Below are positions 1 to 6,118 of a stretch of DNA of 11,269 nucleotides, in pieces. The notes under the pieces were generated by a model. The model did not search any database, had not been told where the DNA came from, and saw only the letters and a list, made by a program, of their open reading frames with translations. Both the position numbers and the translations under genes were made by a program. Every line of letters starts with the position of its first letter. Position 1 is the stretch's first letter. The stretch comes from an uncultured Oscillospiraceae bacterium. GTDB lineage: Bacteria > Bacillota > Clostridia > Oscillospirales > Acutalibacteraceae. The stretch is from the NCBI GenBank assembly GCA_905200265.1, contig CAJKJS010000024.1, positions 1 through 11,269 of the forward strand, written 5' to 3'.

Positions 1-942
1 CACTTGTAGCCTTCGCAGCGCAGTGCGTACTCCATAAGCCGGAACTGGGTAACGCATGCGTTCTTTTTTACTTTCGAACACGCTGCGGTCATGGTCGCGG
101 ATGATATAACGCATTTCGGTGCATTCTTCATCGCCCTCAATAGCCCCCAGGTGGTAGAATCCTTCGCGACCTTCGGTATACATGGGATTTTCAAACACCG
201 GCAGCATGCGGTGCATATCCATCGCCATTAAAATGGCATTTCTCATTTTGTTTTTCGCCGCACCGGGGTGAATGCTGCGCCCGTGTACCGTCACAATCGC
301 CTGGGCTGCGTTGAACGTTTCATATTCCACTTCGCCTAGTTCCCCGCCGTCCACTGTGTAGGCAAAATCGGCTCCAAAACCGGCCACATCAAAACGCGAC
401 GCCCCCTTGCCAATTTCTTCGTCTGGGGTAAAGGCCACACACACCCGGCCGTGGGGCTTGTCGCTGGCCATCAATTCTTCCACCGCTGTGAGAATTTCGG
501 CAATGCCGGCCTTATTATCACCGCCCAGCAGCGTGGTGCCGTCGGTCACGATCAAATCTTCGCCCTGAAAACGGGGCATCACAGGAAAATCGCTGACTTT
601 CAGCGTAATTCCTTTTTCTTTATTGAGTACAATATCGCCGCCATCGTAGTTTTCGACGATGCGTGGGTGGATATCATGGCCGCTGGCCGCGCTGCTGGTA
701 TCCATATGAGCAATCAGGCCAATGGCCGGTTTTTCTTCCCAACCGGGCGTAGCGGGAATTTCTCCATACACATACCCGTTTTCATCCATCACCACACGGG
801 GAATACCCAGTTCTTTCATTTCCTTTTCCAGCACAGCCGCCAGCACCTTCTGCCCCGGGGTGGAGGGAAATGTGGTGCTTTTTTCATCGGATGTGGTATC
901 ATACGCTACATAAGAAAGAAAACGTTCATAAGCTCGTTTCAT
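1..942 (-). CDS. pepT: Peptidase T (tripeptide aminopeptidase), 3' end beyond window, possible frameshift
   Basis: Cytoplasmic M20B-family metallopeptidase that removes the N-terminal residue from tripeptides. I read 314 codons from the ATG at 942; the family is about 410 residues, so roughly the last 95 are off the left edge. Visible motifs are HMD at 79-81 (first zinc ligand H79 and D81), GGDNKAG at 140-146 (bridging D142), FTPDEE at 171-176 (catalytic E175, ligand E176) and TVDGG with D198. The IIRDHDR segment near 280-286 also fits PepT. A GGAG ribosome site lies about 8 bases before the ATG, and a promoter sits at 999-1027. After residue about 293 the reading no longer looks like PepT and uses codons that are rare in the neighbours. 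Removing one A from the A6 run at 64-69 gives a better reading (see findings). Identity is very likely; the integrity of the 3' part is uncertain. Confidence 0.93.
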   Translation of the reverse strand, partial: MKRAYERFLSYVAYDTTSDEKSTTFPSTPGQKVLAAVLEKEMKELGIPRVVMDENGYVYGEIPATPGWEEKPAIGLIAHMDTSSAASGHDIHPRIVENYDGGDIVLNKEKGITLKVSDFPVMPRFQGEDLIVTDGTTLLGGDNKAGIAEILTAVEELMASDKPHGRVCVAFTPDEEIGKGASRFDVAGFGADFAYTVDGGELGEVEYETFNAAQAIVTVHGRSIHPGAAKNKMRNAILMAMDMHRMLPVFENPMYTEGREGFYHLGAIEGDEECTEMRYIIRDHDRSVFESKKERMRYPVPAYGVRTALRRLQV

Positions 943-998
943 TGTTTTGGCTCCTTTTTTCGGTAGTTTTGCCTTTACAGACCGCTTATTTTTCTCTT

Positions 999-1027
999 AT
1001 TTTATCGCTTTTTTCCGGTAAATGCAA
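999..1027 (-). promoter_or_regulatory. Predicted sigma-A-type promoter of pepT
   Basis: On the minus strand, TTGCAT (1022-1027) and TAAAAT (999-1004) are separated by exactly 17 bases, and the pepT ATG follows about 57 bases downstream. The spacing is ideal and the hexamers match the consensus in 4 and 5 of 6 positions. This suggests pepT is transcribed separately from asnB, whose terminator lies upstream of it. Confidence 0.6.
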
Positions 1028-1122
1028 TGTATGGATTCTGATACACATACCGAAAAAACGGACACACATTTTCTAGCGGCTACAAAAATCATTCTTCCGT
1101 ACGGAAAGTGCGACTATACAGC

Positions 1123-1167
1123 AAAAAGCCCCCTTGTGCCGGTTTTCCGGTACAAAGAGGGCTTTTT
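1123..1167 (-). terminator. Rho-independent terminator after asnB
   Basis: Read on the minus strand, a long GC-rich hairpin has arms around GCCCTCTTTGTACCGG and CCGGCACAAGGGGGC with an AAAA loop. A T-run follows at 1127-1123. It starts about 10 bases after the asnB stop. The opposite strand also ends in a T-run, so it could act in both directions, but no plus-strand gene leads into it. Confidence 0.9.
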
Positions 1168-1177
1168 CTTACAGTTT

Positions 1178-3061
1178 TTATTTCGATGCGGGTTTAAACA
1201 TGGGCCAAGCCACTTCGGCATGGGCGCCATCTTCAAAATAGATGTTGTACCACACCAGGAACACAAATACCGTCCAGATCCGGCGGCTGTAATCCCGCAA
1301 GCCATTAAAGTGGTCATCCAGGTACTGCACCAGTTCTTCGGTATGGAAGAACTTTTCAGCGGTTTCACTCTGGAACGCCGCTTTGACGATTTCATAATAC
1401 TTCGGGTCTTTCAGCCACACGCGGGTCGGCACCGGGAAACCGAGCTTCTTTTTCCGGGCCCAGGCTTCCGGCAGACGGCGGTGAGCCGCTTTTCGCATGG
1501 CGTACTTCGTGTTGTGCCGGTTCACGCGCAGCCGGGTGGGCAGCGACGCGGCCACTTTGAACACTTCCTTATCCAGGAACGGCACGCGCAGTTCGAGAGA
1601 GTTTGCCATACTCATACGGTCGGCTTTGAGCAGAATGTCCCCGACCATCCACATATTGATATCCAGGTACTGCATGCGCGTCACGTCGTCCAGGTCTTTC
1701 ACACGGTCGTAATACGGGCGGGTGCGTTCCTGAGGCCGGGTAGCGTACTGCGGTTCTTTCATCAGACGCTGTTTATCTTCATAACTGAACATTTTGGCGT
1801 TACCGATGAACGATTCGTTGGTGGGATATTCGCCGCGGGTAATAAAGCTCTGGCCACGGAAGTGATGCGGCACTTTCTGCACCAACCGGCGCAGCCCGGT
1901 GCGCACGCACTGGGGCAGCAGGGCCCGGTACAGACGGAACACACGGGGTTCATTATAAATCGTATATCCGCCGAACAGTTCGTCGGCGCCTTCGCCGCTG
2001 AGCACCACTTTTACGTGTTCACTGGCGAGCTTTGACACAAAATAGAGCGCAATGCACGACGGGTCGGCCAGAGGCTGGTCCATATGGTACTGTACTTTTT
2101 TAATATTGCCCCAAAATTCTTCGCTGGCAATAATCTTTGCATGATGTTTCACGCCGATCTGGGCGCTGAGTTCTTTGGCCCAGCTGATTTCATTGTACTT
2201 TTCGCCAAAGTCGAATCCCACGGTAAAGGTATTCTGCCCCGGGAAGAAGGTGGATACATAGCTGCTGTCTACGCCGCTGCTGAGGAAACAACCCACTTCC
2301 ACGTCGCTAATCTTGTGAACCGCCACGCTGTTTTCGAATACTTTTTCGATGCGATCTACGGCTTCTTCTTCCGTCAGGGAGTTGTCGGGTTCAAAGCGCG
2401 GTTCCCAGTACCGGGTTGTGGTAATTTTCCCATCACGGTACCACAGGTAGTGGGCCGGCAGCAAGCAGTACACCCCTTCAAAGAAAGTCTGGGGCGGTAC
2501 GGCATACTGGAAGGACAGGTACTGATTCAGCGTGTCCATATTCAGTTTCTTTTCAAATCCCGGGAACTGCAAAATGCTCTTGATTTCACTGCCATACACA
2601 AAGTGGTCCCCCACCATGGTATAATGCAGAGGTTTAATGCCAAAGAAGTCCCGCGCCATAAACAAACTGTGATCTTTTCGGTTGTAAATGGCAAAACCAA
2701 ACATGCCGCGCAGCCGGTTGAGCAGTTCTTCCTTCCACTCTTCAAACCCATGCAGCAGTACTTCACTGTCAGTCTTGGTTGTAAACACATGGCCCTTTTC
2801 AATCAGTTCCTTGCGCAATTCCTGGTAGTTATAAATTTCCCCGTTAAACGTGAGCACCAGGGTCTTATCTTCGTTATAAATGGGCTGGTCGCCGCTTTCG
2901 CTGATATCAATAATGCTCAGCCGGCGGAACCCCATGGAAACATAGTCATCCGAAAAGACACCGCTGCTGTCCGGCCCACGATGGGTAATCACATCGGTCA
3001 TGGATTTGATCACCTTATCGCGGTCAATCACTTCGCCGGTAAAGCCCGTAATCCCACACAT
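1178..3061 (-). CDS. asnB: Glutamine-hydrolysing asparagine synthase / AsnB-type amidotransferase
   Basis: Transfers ammonia from glutamine to a carboxylate activated as an acyl-adenylate; classically aspartate to asparagine. The 627 residues have two domains. The class II glutamine amidotransferase begins with the nucleophile Cys2 (MCGITGF) and carries RGPDS near 28-32, NGEIYN at 73-78 and TDSE at 97-100. The synthetase domain has the PP-loop SSGVDSS at 261-267 and SGEGADELFGGY at 355-366. Length and conserved blocks (LADP, IGNAK, GDILLKADRMSMANSLELR, KKLGFPVP, RIWTV) closely resemble B. subtilis AsnB as I recall it. That enzyme is linked to amidation of peptidoglycan meso-diaminopimelate, so the acceptor here could be mDAP rather than aspartate. 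The ATG at 3061 is fixed because Cys2 must follow it; an AAGG-type ribosome site lies just upstream. It is the last gene of its operon, 48 bases after the CpXC gene. Confidence 0.95.
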   Translation of the reverse strand: MCGITGFTGEVIDRDKVIKSMTDVITHRGPDSSGVFSDDYVSMGFRRLSIIDISESGDQPIYNEDKTLVLTFNGEIYNYQELRKELIEKGHVFTTKTDSEVLLHGFEEWKEELLNRLRGMFGFAIYNRKDHSLFMARDFFGIKPLHYTMVGDHFVYGSEIKSILQFPGFEKKLNMDTLNQYLSFQYAVPPQTFFEGVYCLLPAHYLWYRDGKITTTRYWEPRFEPDNSLTEEEAVDRIEKVFENSVAVHKISDVEVGCFLSSGVDSSYVSTFFPGQNTFTVGFDFGEKYNEISWAKELSAQIGVKHHAKIIASEEFWGNIKKVQYHMDQPLADPSCIALYFVSKLASEHVKVVLSGEGADELFGGYTIYNEPRVFRLYRALLPQCVRTGLRRLVQKVPHHFRGQSFITRGEYPTNESFIGNAKMFSYEDKQRLMKEPQYATRPQERTRPYYDRVKDLDDVTRMQYLDINMWMVGDILLKADRMSMANSLELRVPFLDKEVFKVAASLPTRLRVNRHNTKYAMRKAAHRRLPEAWARKKKLGFPVPTRVWLKDPKYYEIVKAAFQSETAEKFFHTEELVQYLDDHFNGLRDYSRRIWTVFVFLVWYNIYFEDGAHAEVAWPMFKPASK

Positions 3062-3091
3062 AATTTTTTACCTTCTTTCTTCTATCCTAAC

Positions 3092-3109
3092 AACCCCTAG
3101 GGGCTGGTT
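3092..3109. repeat. Short GC palindrome in the CpXC-asnB gap
   Basis: The gap between the CpXC stop and the asnB start holds a perfect 10-base palindrome, CCCCTAGGGG (3094-3103), with AACC and GGTT near its flanks. It could form a small mRNA hairpin that affects decay or partial read-through between the two cistrons. No T-run follows on the minus strand, so it is not a typical terminator. Confidence 0.35.
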
Positions 3110-3757
3110 TTATTCGTCTTCCTGCCCAAGGTTCCGGAACTGCTCAAATAATTCGGCTGCCAGGGCCATGTCCACCGCCACAAATCCTTTGCTGTCGTGG
3201 TAGTGTAATAGTTTTAAAATTTCCCGCGCCTGACGATACGCCTTCATACGGGTGCGCTGCAGCACCGGCCGCGTTTGACCCGGCCGGAAAAACGCAAACT
3301 CAATCTCTTTTTCATCCGCCTTGGTAAAATAGGCGGTAGCTGACGGGATATGCCATTTTTCCACGACCAACTGGGTCAGGGAATACTTCACCAGTTCCAT
3401 GGCCACATCGTCATACCCACTTTCAAACAGCAACACTTTTTCTTTCATCTGGGCCGGTGTCGTCACCAACCGCAGCCGTAATTTTTCCGGCAACGGAGGC
3501 AGCCTGTCCGGCACCTCGCCCGTACCTTCCGGCAGCAGGCACAATAAAAAGCCCAGATCCCTATCGTGGTACACGCACGGGTATTCCATCAGGGCCTGAT
3601 ATCCACAGTGAGGGCATACCCAGTAAAACAGGGATTCCTCCAGCACTTTTTTGCGCAACAGGGGTTTTTCCCGACGGTCCATACCGGGCCACAAGTCCAC
3701 ACGGTTTACAGCGCCGCATTCCGGGCAGCTGATCTCCTTGGTAATACAGGTCGACAA
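3110..3757 (-). CDS. CpXC domain protein (two CxxC pairs, zinc-ribbon-like), function unknown
   Basis: 215 residues. The first part matches the CpXC family (PF14353), defined by two CPxC motifs: here CPEC at 11-14 and CPHC at 48-51, followed by the family-like stretch EYPCVYHDRDLGF. The four cysteines probably bind zinc. The remaining part (about 90-215) is mixed helical, has no motif I recognise and ends in an acidic tail. I place the start at TTG 3757, because AGGAGG lies 10 bases upstream and the family motif then begins near residue 10. An ATG at 3811 is in frame but overlaps the 3' end of mnmA and has no good ribosome site. The gene lies between mnmA and asnB on the same strand and is probably cotranscribed. 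No biochemical role is established for the family. Confidence 0.8.
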   Translation of the reverse strand: MSTCITKEISCPECGAVNRVDLWPGMDRREKPLLRKKVLEESLFYWVCPHCGYQALMEYPCVYHDRDLGFLLCLLPEGTGEVPDRLPPLPEKLRLRLVTTPAQMKEKVLLFESGYDDVAMELVKYSLTQLVVEKWHIPSATAYFTKADEKEIEFAFFRPGQTRPVLQRTRMKAYRQAREILKLLHYHDSKGFVAVDMALAAELFEQFRNLGQEDE

Positions 3758-3797
3758 CGAAGCAAAACCTCCTTTTTCTCCCGCCGTCTCGTCCGGT

Positions 3798-4874
3798 TTA
3801 TGTCTGCCCATCATCCGGGCACAAAATGAGCCCACCGCCCAGCACTTTCCCGGCAGCATCATAGAGCACAGCCGACTGTCCCGGCGTGACAGAGCGCTGG
3901 GGCATGGAAAACAACAGCCGGGCCTTGTCTCCAGATAGTACCTGACAGACCGCCTGACAAAGCGGAGCACTATACCGCAGTTTCACCCACACGGTAAACG
4001 GCTCCTGTGGCGGTGTTTCGTGGTAATTCATGCCTTCCAGCAAGCACCCGCCGCTATACTGGCAACCTTCCGGCCCCAACACGACACAGTTGTGGGCGGG
4101 GTCGATGCGTTTGACATACATCGGCTGCCCCAGACTGATCCCCAGCCCTTTGCGCTGGCCGATGGTGTAATGCCAGATGCCTCGGTGACGCCCCAGTACA
4201 TGGCCCTGTTCGTCCACAAAATCGCCGGGGATTTCCGTTTGCCCTGTACGGCGGCGGATAAACGCGGCGTAGTCATGGTCCGGCACAAAACAGATATCTT
4301 CACTATCGGGCTTCTGGCTCAAATGTAATCCCGCATCACTGGCCAGGCGCCGGGTATCATCTTTTTCCCGGTCACCCAGGGGGAATAGTACTTTTTTAAG
4401 CTGTTCTTTTTTCAGCCCCCACAGCACATAGCTCTGGTCTTTTTTCGAAGCCGAACGAAATAAACGCTTTTCCCCGTTTTCATCGGGCCGGATCACGGCA
4501 TAGTGGCCCGTCGCGATATAGGCAAAACCGTGTTCTTCCGCCCATTCCAGTGCGGCACCGAATTTTAAAAAACGGTTGCAGCACACGCACGGATTGGGGG
4601 TACGGCCCCGCTGATATTCCGCAATAAAATCACCGATGACGGTTTCTTCAAAACGGTCGGTAAAATCCAGGCTGATGTGATCAATGCCCAATTGGCGGCA
4701 CACCTTTGCGGCATCTTCCCGGTCATCGGGAGTCCCACACCGGCGGTCATTTTTTTCGGCGCGATGCAGCTGCATGGTCATACCTGTTACGTCATATCCC
4801 ATTTGCAACAGCACCACCGCTGAAGCGGCAGAATCCACCCCGCCGCTCATTCCCAACAGAACTTTTTCTTTCAC
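3798..4874 (-). CDS. mnmA: tRNA-specific 2-thiouridylase MnmA
   Basis: Thiolates U34 at C2 in the anticodon of tRNA-Lys, -Glu and -Gln, using ATP to activate the base and a persulphide as sulphur donor. The 358 residues are the usual family length. The PP-loop SGGVDS is at 10-15, TPNPCVCCN at 92-100 holds the probable nucleophile C99 (E. coli C102), and ICF holds C195 (E. coli C199). Also typical are ATGHYA at 121-126, the KKDQSY block, HYTIGQRKGLG at 235-245 and the C-terminal beta-barrel ending in GGGLI. The start codon is GTG, 5 bases after AGGAGG, and only 16 bases from the stop of the upstream gene, which indicates cotranscription. No dedicated cysteine desulphurase gene is adjacent, although mnmA is often found beside one in Bacillota. 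Confidence 0.96.
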   Translation of the reverse strand: MKEKVLLGMSGGVDSAASAVVLLQMGYDVTGMTMQLHRAEKNDRRCGTPDDREDAAKVCRQLGIDHISLDFTDRFEETVIGDFIAEYQRGRTPNPCVCCNRFLKFGAALEWAEEHGFAYIATGHYAVIRPDENGEKRLFRSASKKDQSYVLWGLKKEQLKKVLFPLGDREKDDTRRLASDAGLHLSQKPDSEDICFVPDHDYAAFIRRRTGQTEIPGDFVDEQGHVLGRHRGIWHYTIGQRKGLGISLGQPMYVKRIDPAHNCVVLGPEGCQYSGGCLLEGMNYHETPPQEPFTVWVKLRYSAPLCQAVCQVLSGDKARLLFSMPQRSVTPGQSAVLYDAAGKVLGGGLILCPDDGQT

Positions 4875-4890
4875 GGTTCCTCCTTCAGGC

Positions 4891-5565
4891 TTATAAAAAC
4901 GGAATTTGCAGCACGTCGTCTATATCGGCCACTTCCCGGTCTTTTTCCTTTTCTTGTCCCACACTGCGATCAATAACCCGCGCTTCCGGGGTTTCCCGAG
5001 CCGGTTGAGGGACTTCCGGCTGCGGAATCGAACCACAAGAAGGCTCCTTCGTTTTTTCACCCGTGACCGGCCATACAATCGCCGGTTCTTCCTCTGCTTC
5101 TTCGGTTTCTTCCGGCTGTCCATTTTCTGTTTCGGGTTCTTTTTCTTCTTCGTCCGGCTGCGCAGGTACCGGTACTACGTCTTCCCCGGCTTCTTCCTCA
5201 TTGGAGTCTTCGTCTTCATAACAGGCACAGGCAGCACAAGACATCTGCCGGCAACCCGCGCAAGGATCTTGCTCTTTTGGGTCTTCCGCTTCTAGTGCCG
5301 TTTCCTCCAATTTTTCTACGGCACGATCCACCCGTTCCATGGCTTTATCAATCCGGAGGCACAGTTTTTGCTGTTCTTCTCCGCCCTGATCCCGCAGATG
5401 TCGGTAGTAATACCGCCCCAGCGAAAGATATGCTTCATTGGCTGCTCTCTCTTCACTGCGAATGACACTTTGCAGCCGGCTGATTTTTGCCGCCCGGCGG
5501 CCTTTTTCCGCCAAAACTTCCACTGCACGACCAATTGTATCGGTCAACGAAACCAACACGCCCAT
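4891..5565 (-). CDS. Coiled-coil, Cys-cluster, Glu-rich protein of unknown function
   Basis: 224 residues from the ATG at 5565. Residues 1-90 are helical and coiled-coil-like. They resemble the N-terminus of a Bacillota group of small proteins that open with MGF/MGV and a long helical pair before a zinc ribbon (recalled, not searched). A cysteine cluster at 102-115 (C102, C105, C110, C113, C115) could bind a metal. The rest is a low-complexity region rich in Glu and Pro, probably disordered, ending in the hydrophobic tail VLQIPFL. No signal peptide or membrane segment is seen. AGGAGG lies 11 bases before this ATG; an upstream ATG at 5574 is only 2 bases from the same site, which is too close. 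It is probably the first gene of the operon. The function is unknown. Confidence 0.75.
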   Translation of the reverse strand: MGVLVSLTDTIGRAVEVLAEKGRRAAKISRLQSVIRSEERAANEAYLSLGRYYYRHLRDQGGEEQQKLCLRIDKAMERVDRAVEKLEETALEAEDPKEQDPCAGCRQMSCAACACYEDEDSNEEEAGEDVVPVPAQPDEEEKEPETENGQPEETEEAEEEPAIVWPVTGEKTKEPSCGSIPQPEVPQPARETPEARVIDRSVGQEKEKDREVADIDDVLQIPFL

Positions 5566-5630
5566 CCTAGTCATGACCTCCTTCACCGCGGCCTGCTCTC
5601 TCACGATGCCGCTGCCAAAACATTGATAGT

Positions 5631-5659
5631 ATTATACCGCATTACGCCCAAAAATCCTA
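5631..5659 (-). promoter_or_regulatory. Predicted promoter of the mnmA-asnB operon
   Basis: The minus strand carries a perfect TATAAT (5631-5636), about 65 bases before the ATG at 5565. The -35 position at 17-base spacing (TAGGAT, 5654-5659) is poor, so an activator or some other -35 contact may matter. This is the only strong -10 I see upstream of the four-gene minus-strand operon. Confidence 0.55.
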
Positions 5660-5716
5660 GTATGAATTCCGGTTTTCCTCTGTTGTATCCATGGTGGAAC
5701 GAAAAAAATTTTTTGT

Positions 5717-5734
5717 CAACGTCTTTTTACGTTG
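5717..5734. promoter_or_regulatory. Inverted repeat overlapping the -35 of the plus-strand operon
   Basis: CAACGT (5717-5722) and ACGTTG (5729-5734) form a perfect inverted repeat with a 6-base spacer, just after an A7T6 tract at 5702-5714. It overlaps the predicted -35 (5732-5737). The position fits a repressor operator, but no regulator gene is nearby. Confidence 0.4.
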
Positions 5735-5760
5735 CTTCCTCTTTTTTTCTTCATTATGCT
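5732..5760 (+). promoter_or_regulatory. Predicted promoter of the dehydrogenase operon
   Basis: TTGCTT (5732-5737) and TATGCT (5755-5760) are separated by 17 bases, 50 bases before the ATG of the 89-residue gene. Hexamer matches are moderate (3 and 4 of 6), so this is a plausible but not strong promoter. Confidence 0.4.
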
Positions 5761-5771
5761 AGAAGAAATTG

Positions 5772-5783
5772 GAACAATTGTTC
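5772..5783. promoter_or_regulatory. Perfect GAAC-N4-GTTC palindrome, candidate LexA/SOS box
   Basis: GAACAATTGTTC is a perfect 12-base palindrome that lies just downstream of the predicted -10. It matches the GAAC-N4-GTTC core of the LexA (DinR) box known from Bacillus and relatives. With flanks it reads GGAACAATTGTTCG, which fits CGAACRNRYGTTCG at 12 of 14 positions. The site would cover the start of the transcript, where repressors commonly bind. That it works as a LexA site is inference. Confidence 0.4.
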
Positions 5784-5809
5784 GATATTTGCAAAGAAGG
5801 AGGCTTTCC

Positions 5810-6079
5810 ATGAACTACCATACCTGGGGGAACGAGTATTTACAGGAAGCAGAAAAGCTGCGCCGCTGTATTCTTCGGTACCGTCGTAAACTGCAAAACG
5901 CCCGACAGGAAGAGATCTATAAAGCCGGGCGAGAGCTGCGCATGCTCATAGATATGTACACAGAATGTGTGCAAACAGGCTGCTATTTACAGCAAAAGGA
6001 AGAGCCGTGCGACCGAGACGCAAACATTGCAAACGCCCTTCGGATGATATATAATGAAAGCGATCAAACCTACGGGTAA
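5810..6079 (+). CDS. Small conserved-looking helical protein, function unknown
   Basis: 89 residues, starting at ATG 5810 with AAGGAGG about 7 bases upstream. An in-frame upstream ATG at 5732 lies inside the promoter and has no ribosome site. The sequence is mostly helical and charged: an N-terminal WGNEYLQEAEKLR segment, a basic stretch RYRRKLQ, then RMLIDMYTEC and a short C-terminal helix. Three cysteines show no obvious metal motif. There is no signal peptide or membrane segment. It reminds me of short Bacillota hypothetical proteins with an EYL-EA-LR pattern, but I cannot name a family. It is the first gene of the dehydrogenase operon, 39 bases ahead of the GlpA-like gene, and follows the GAAC-N4-GTTC palindrome. 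Confidence 0.75.
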   Translation: MNYHTWGNEYLQEAEKLRRCILRYRRKLQNARQEEIYKAGRELRMLIDMYTECVQTGCYLQQKEEPCDRDANIANALRMIYNESDQTYG

Positions 6080-6118
6080 AACCGGCGGTTTTTCCTGTTT
6101 TCGAAGGAGGTAACGGAG

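Noticed and set aside
1022..3100. Two long plus-strand ORFs (337 and 338 codons) opposite asnB
   Set aside because: They are antisense shadows of asnB. They are rich in His and Phe with no domain, no ribosome site and no family resemblance, while asnB matches its family throughout.
3758..3970. N-terminal extension of the CpXC gene up to 3970
   Set aside because: It overlaps the conserved end of mnmA in another frame, is rich in Arg and Cys, and has no ribosome site. The family motif begins just after the TTG at 3757.
5732..5809. Longer start (ATG 5732) for the 89-residue gene
   Set aside because: The added residues are a T-rich Leu/Phe stretch covering the predicted promoter and operator. 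ATG 5810 has a strong AAGGAGG at proper spacing.
6078..6092. Small hairpin AAAACC-GGC-GGTTTT plus T-run after the 89-residue gene
   Set aside because: Only six pairs, four of them A-T, with a 3-base loop. It is too weak to call a terminator, and the downstream gene has no separate promoter that I can see.
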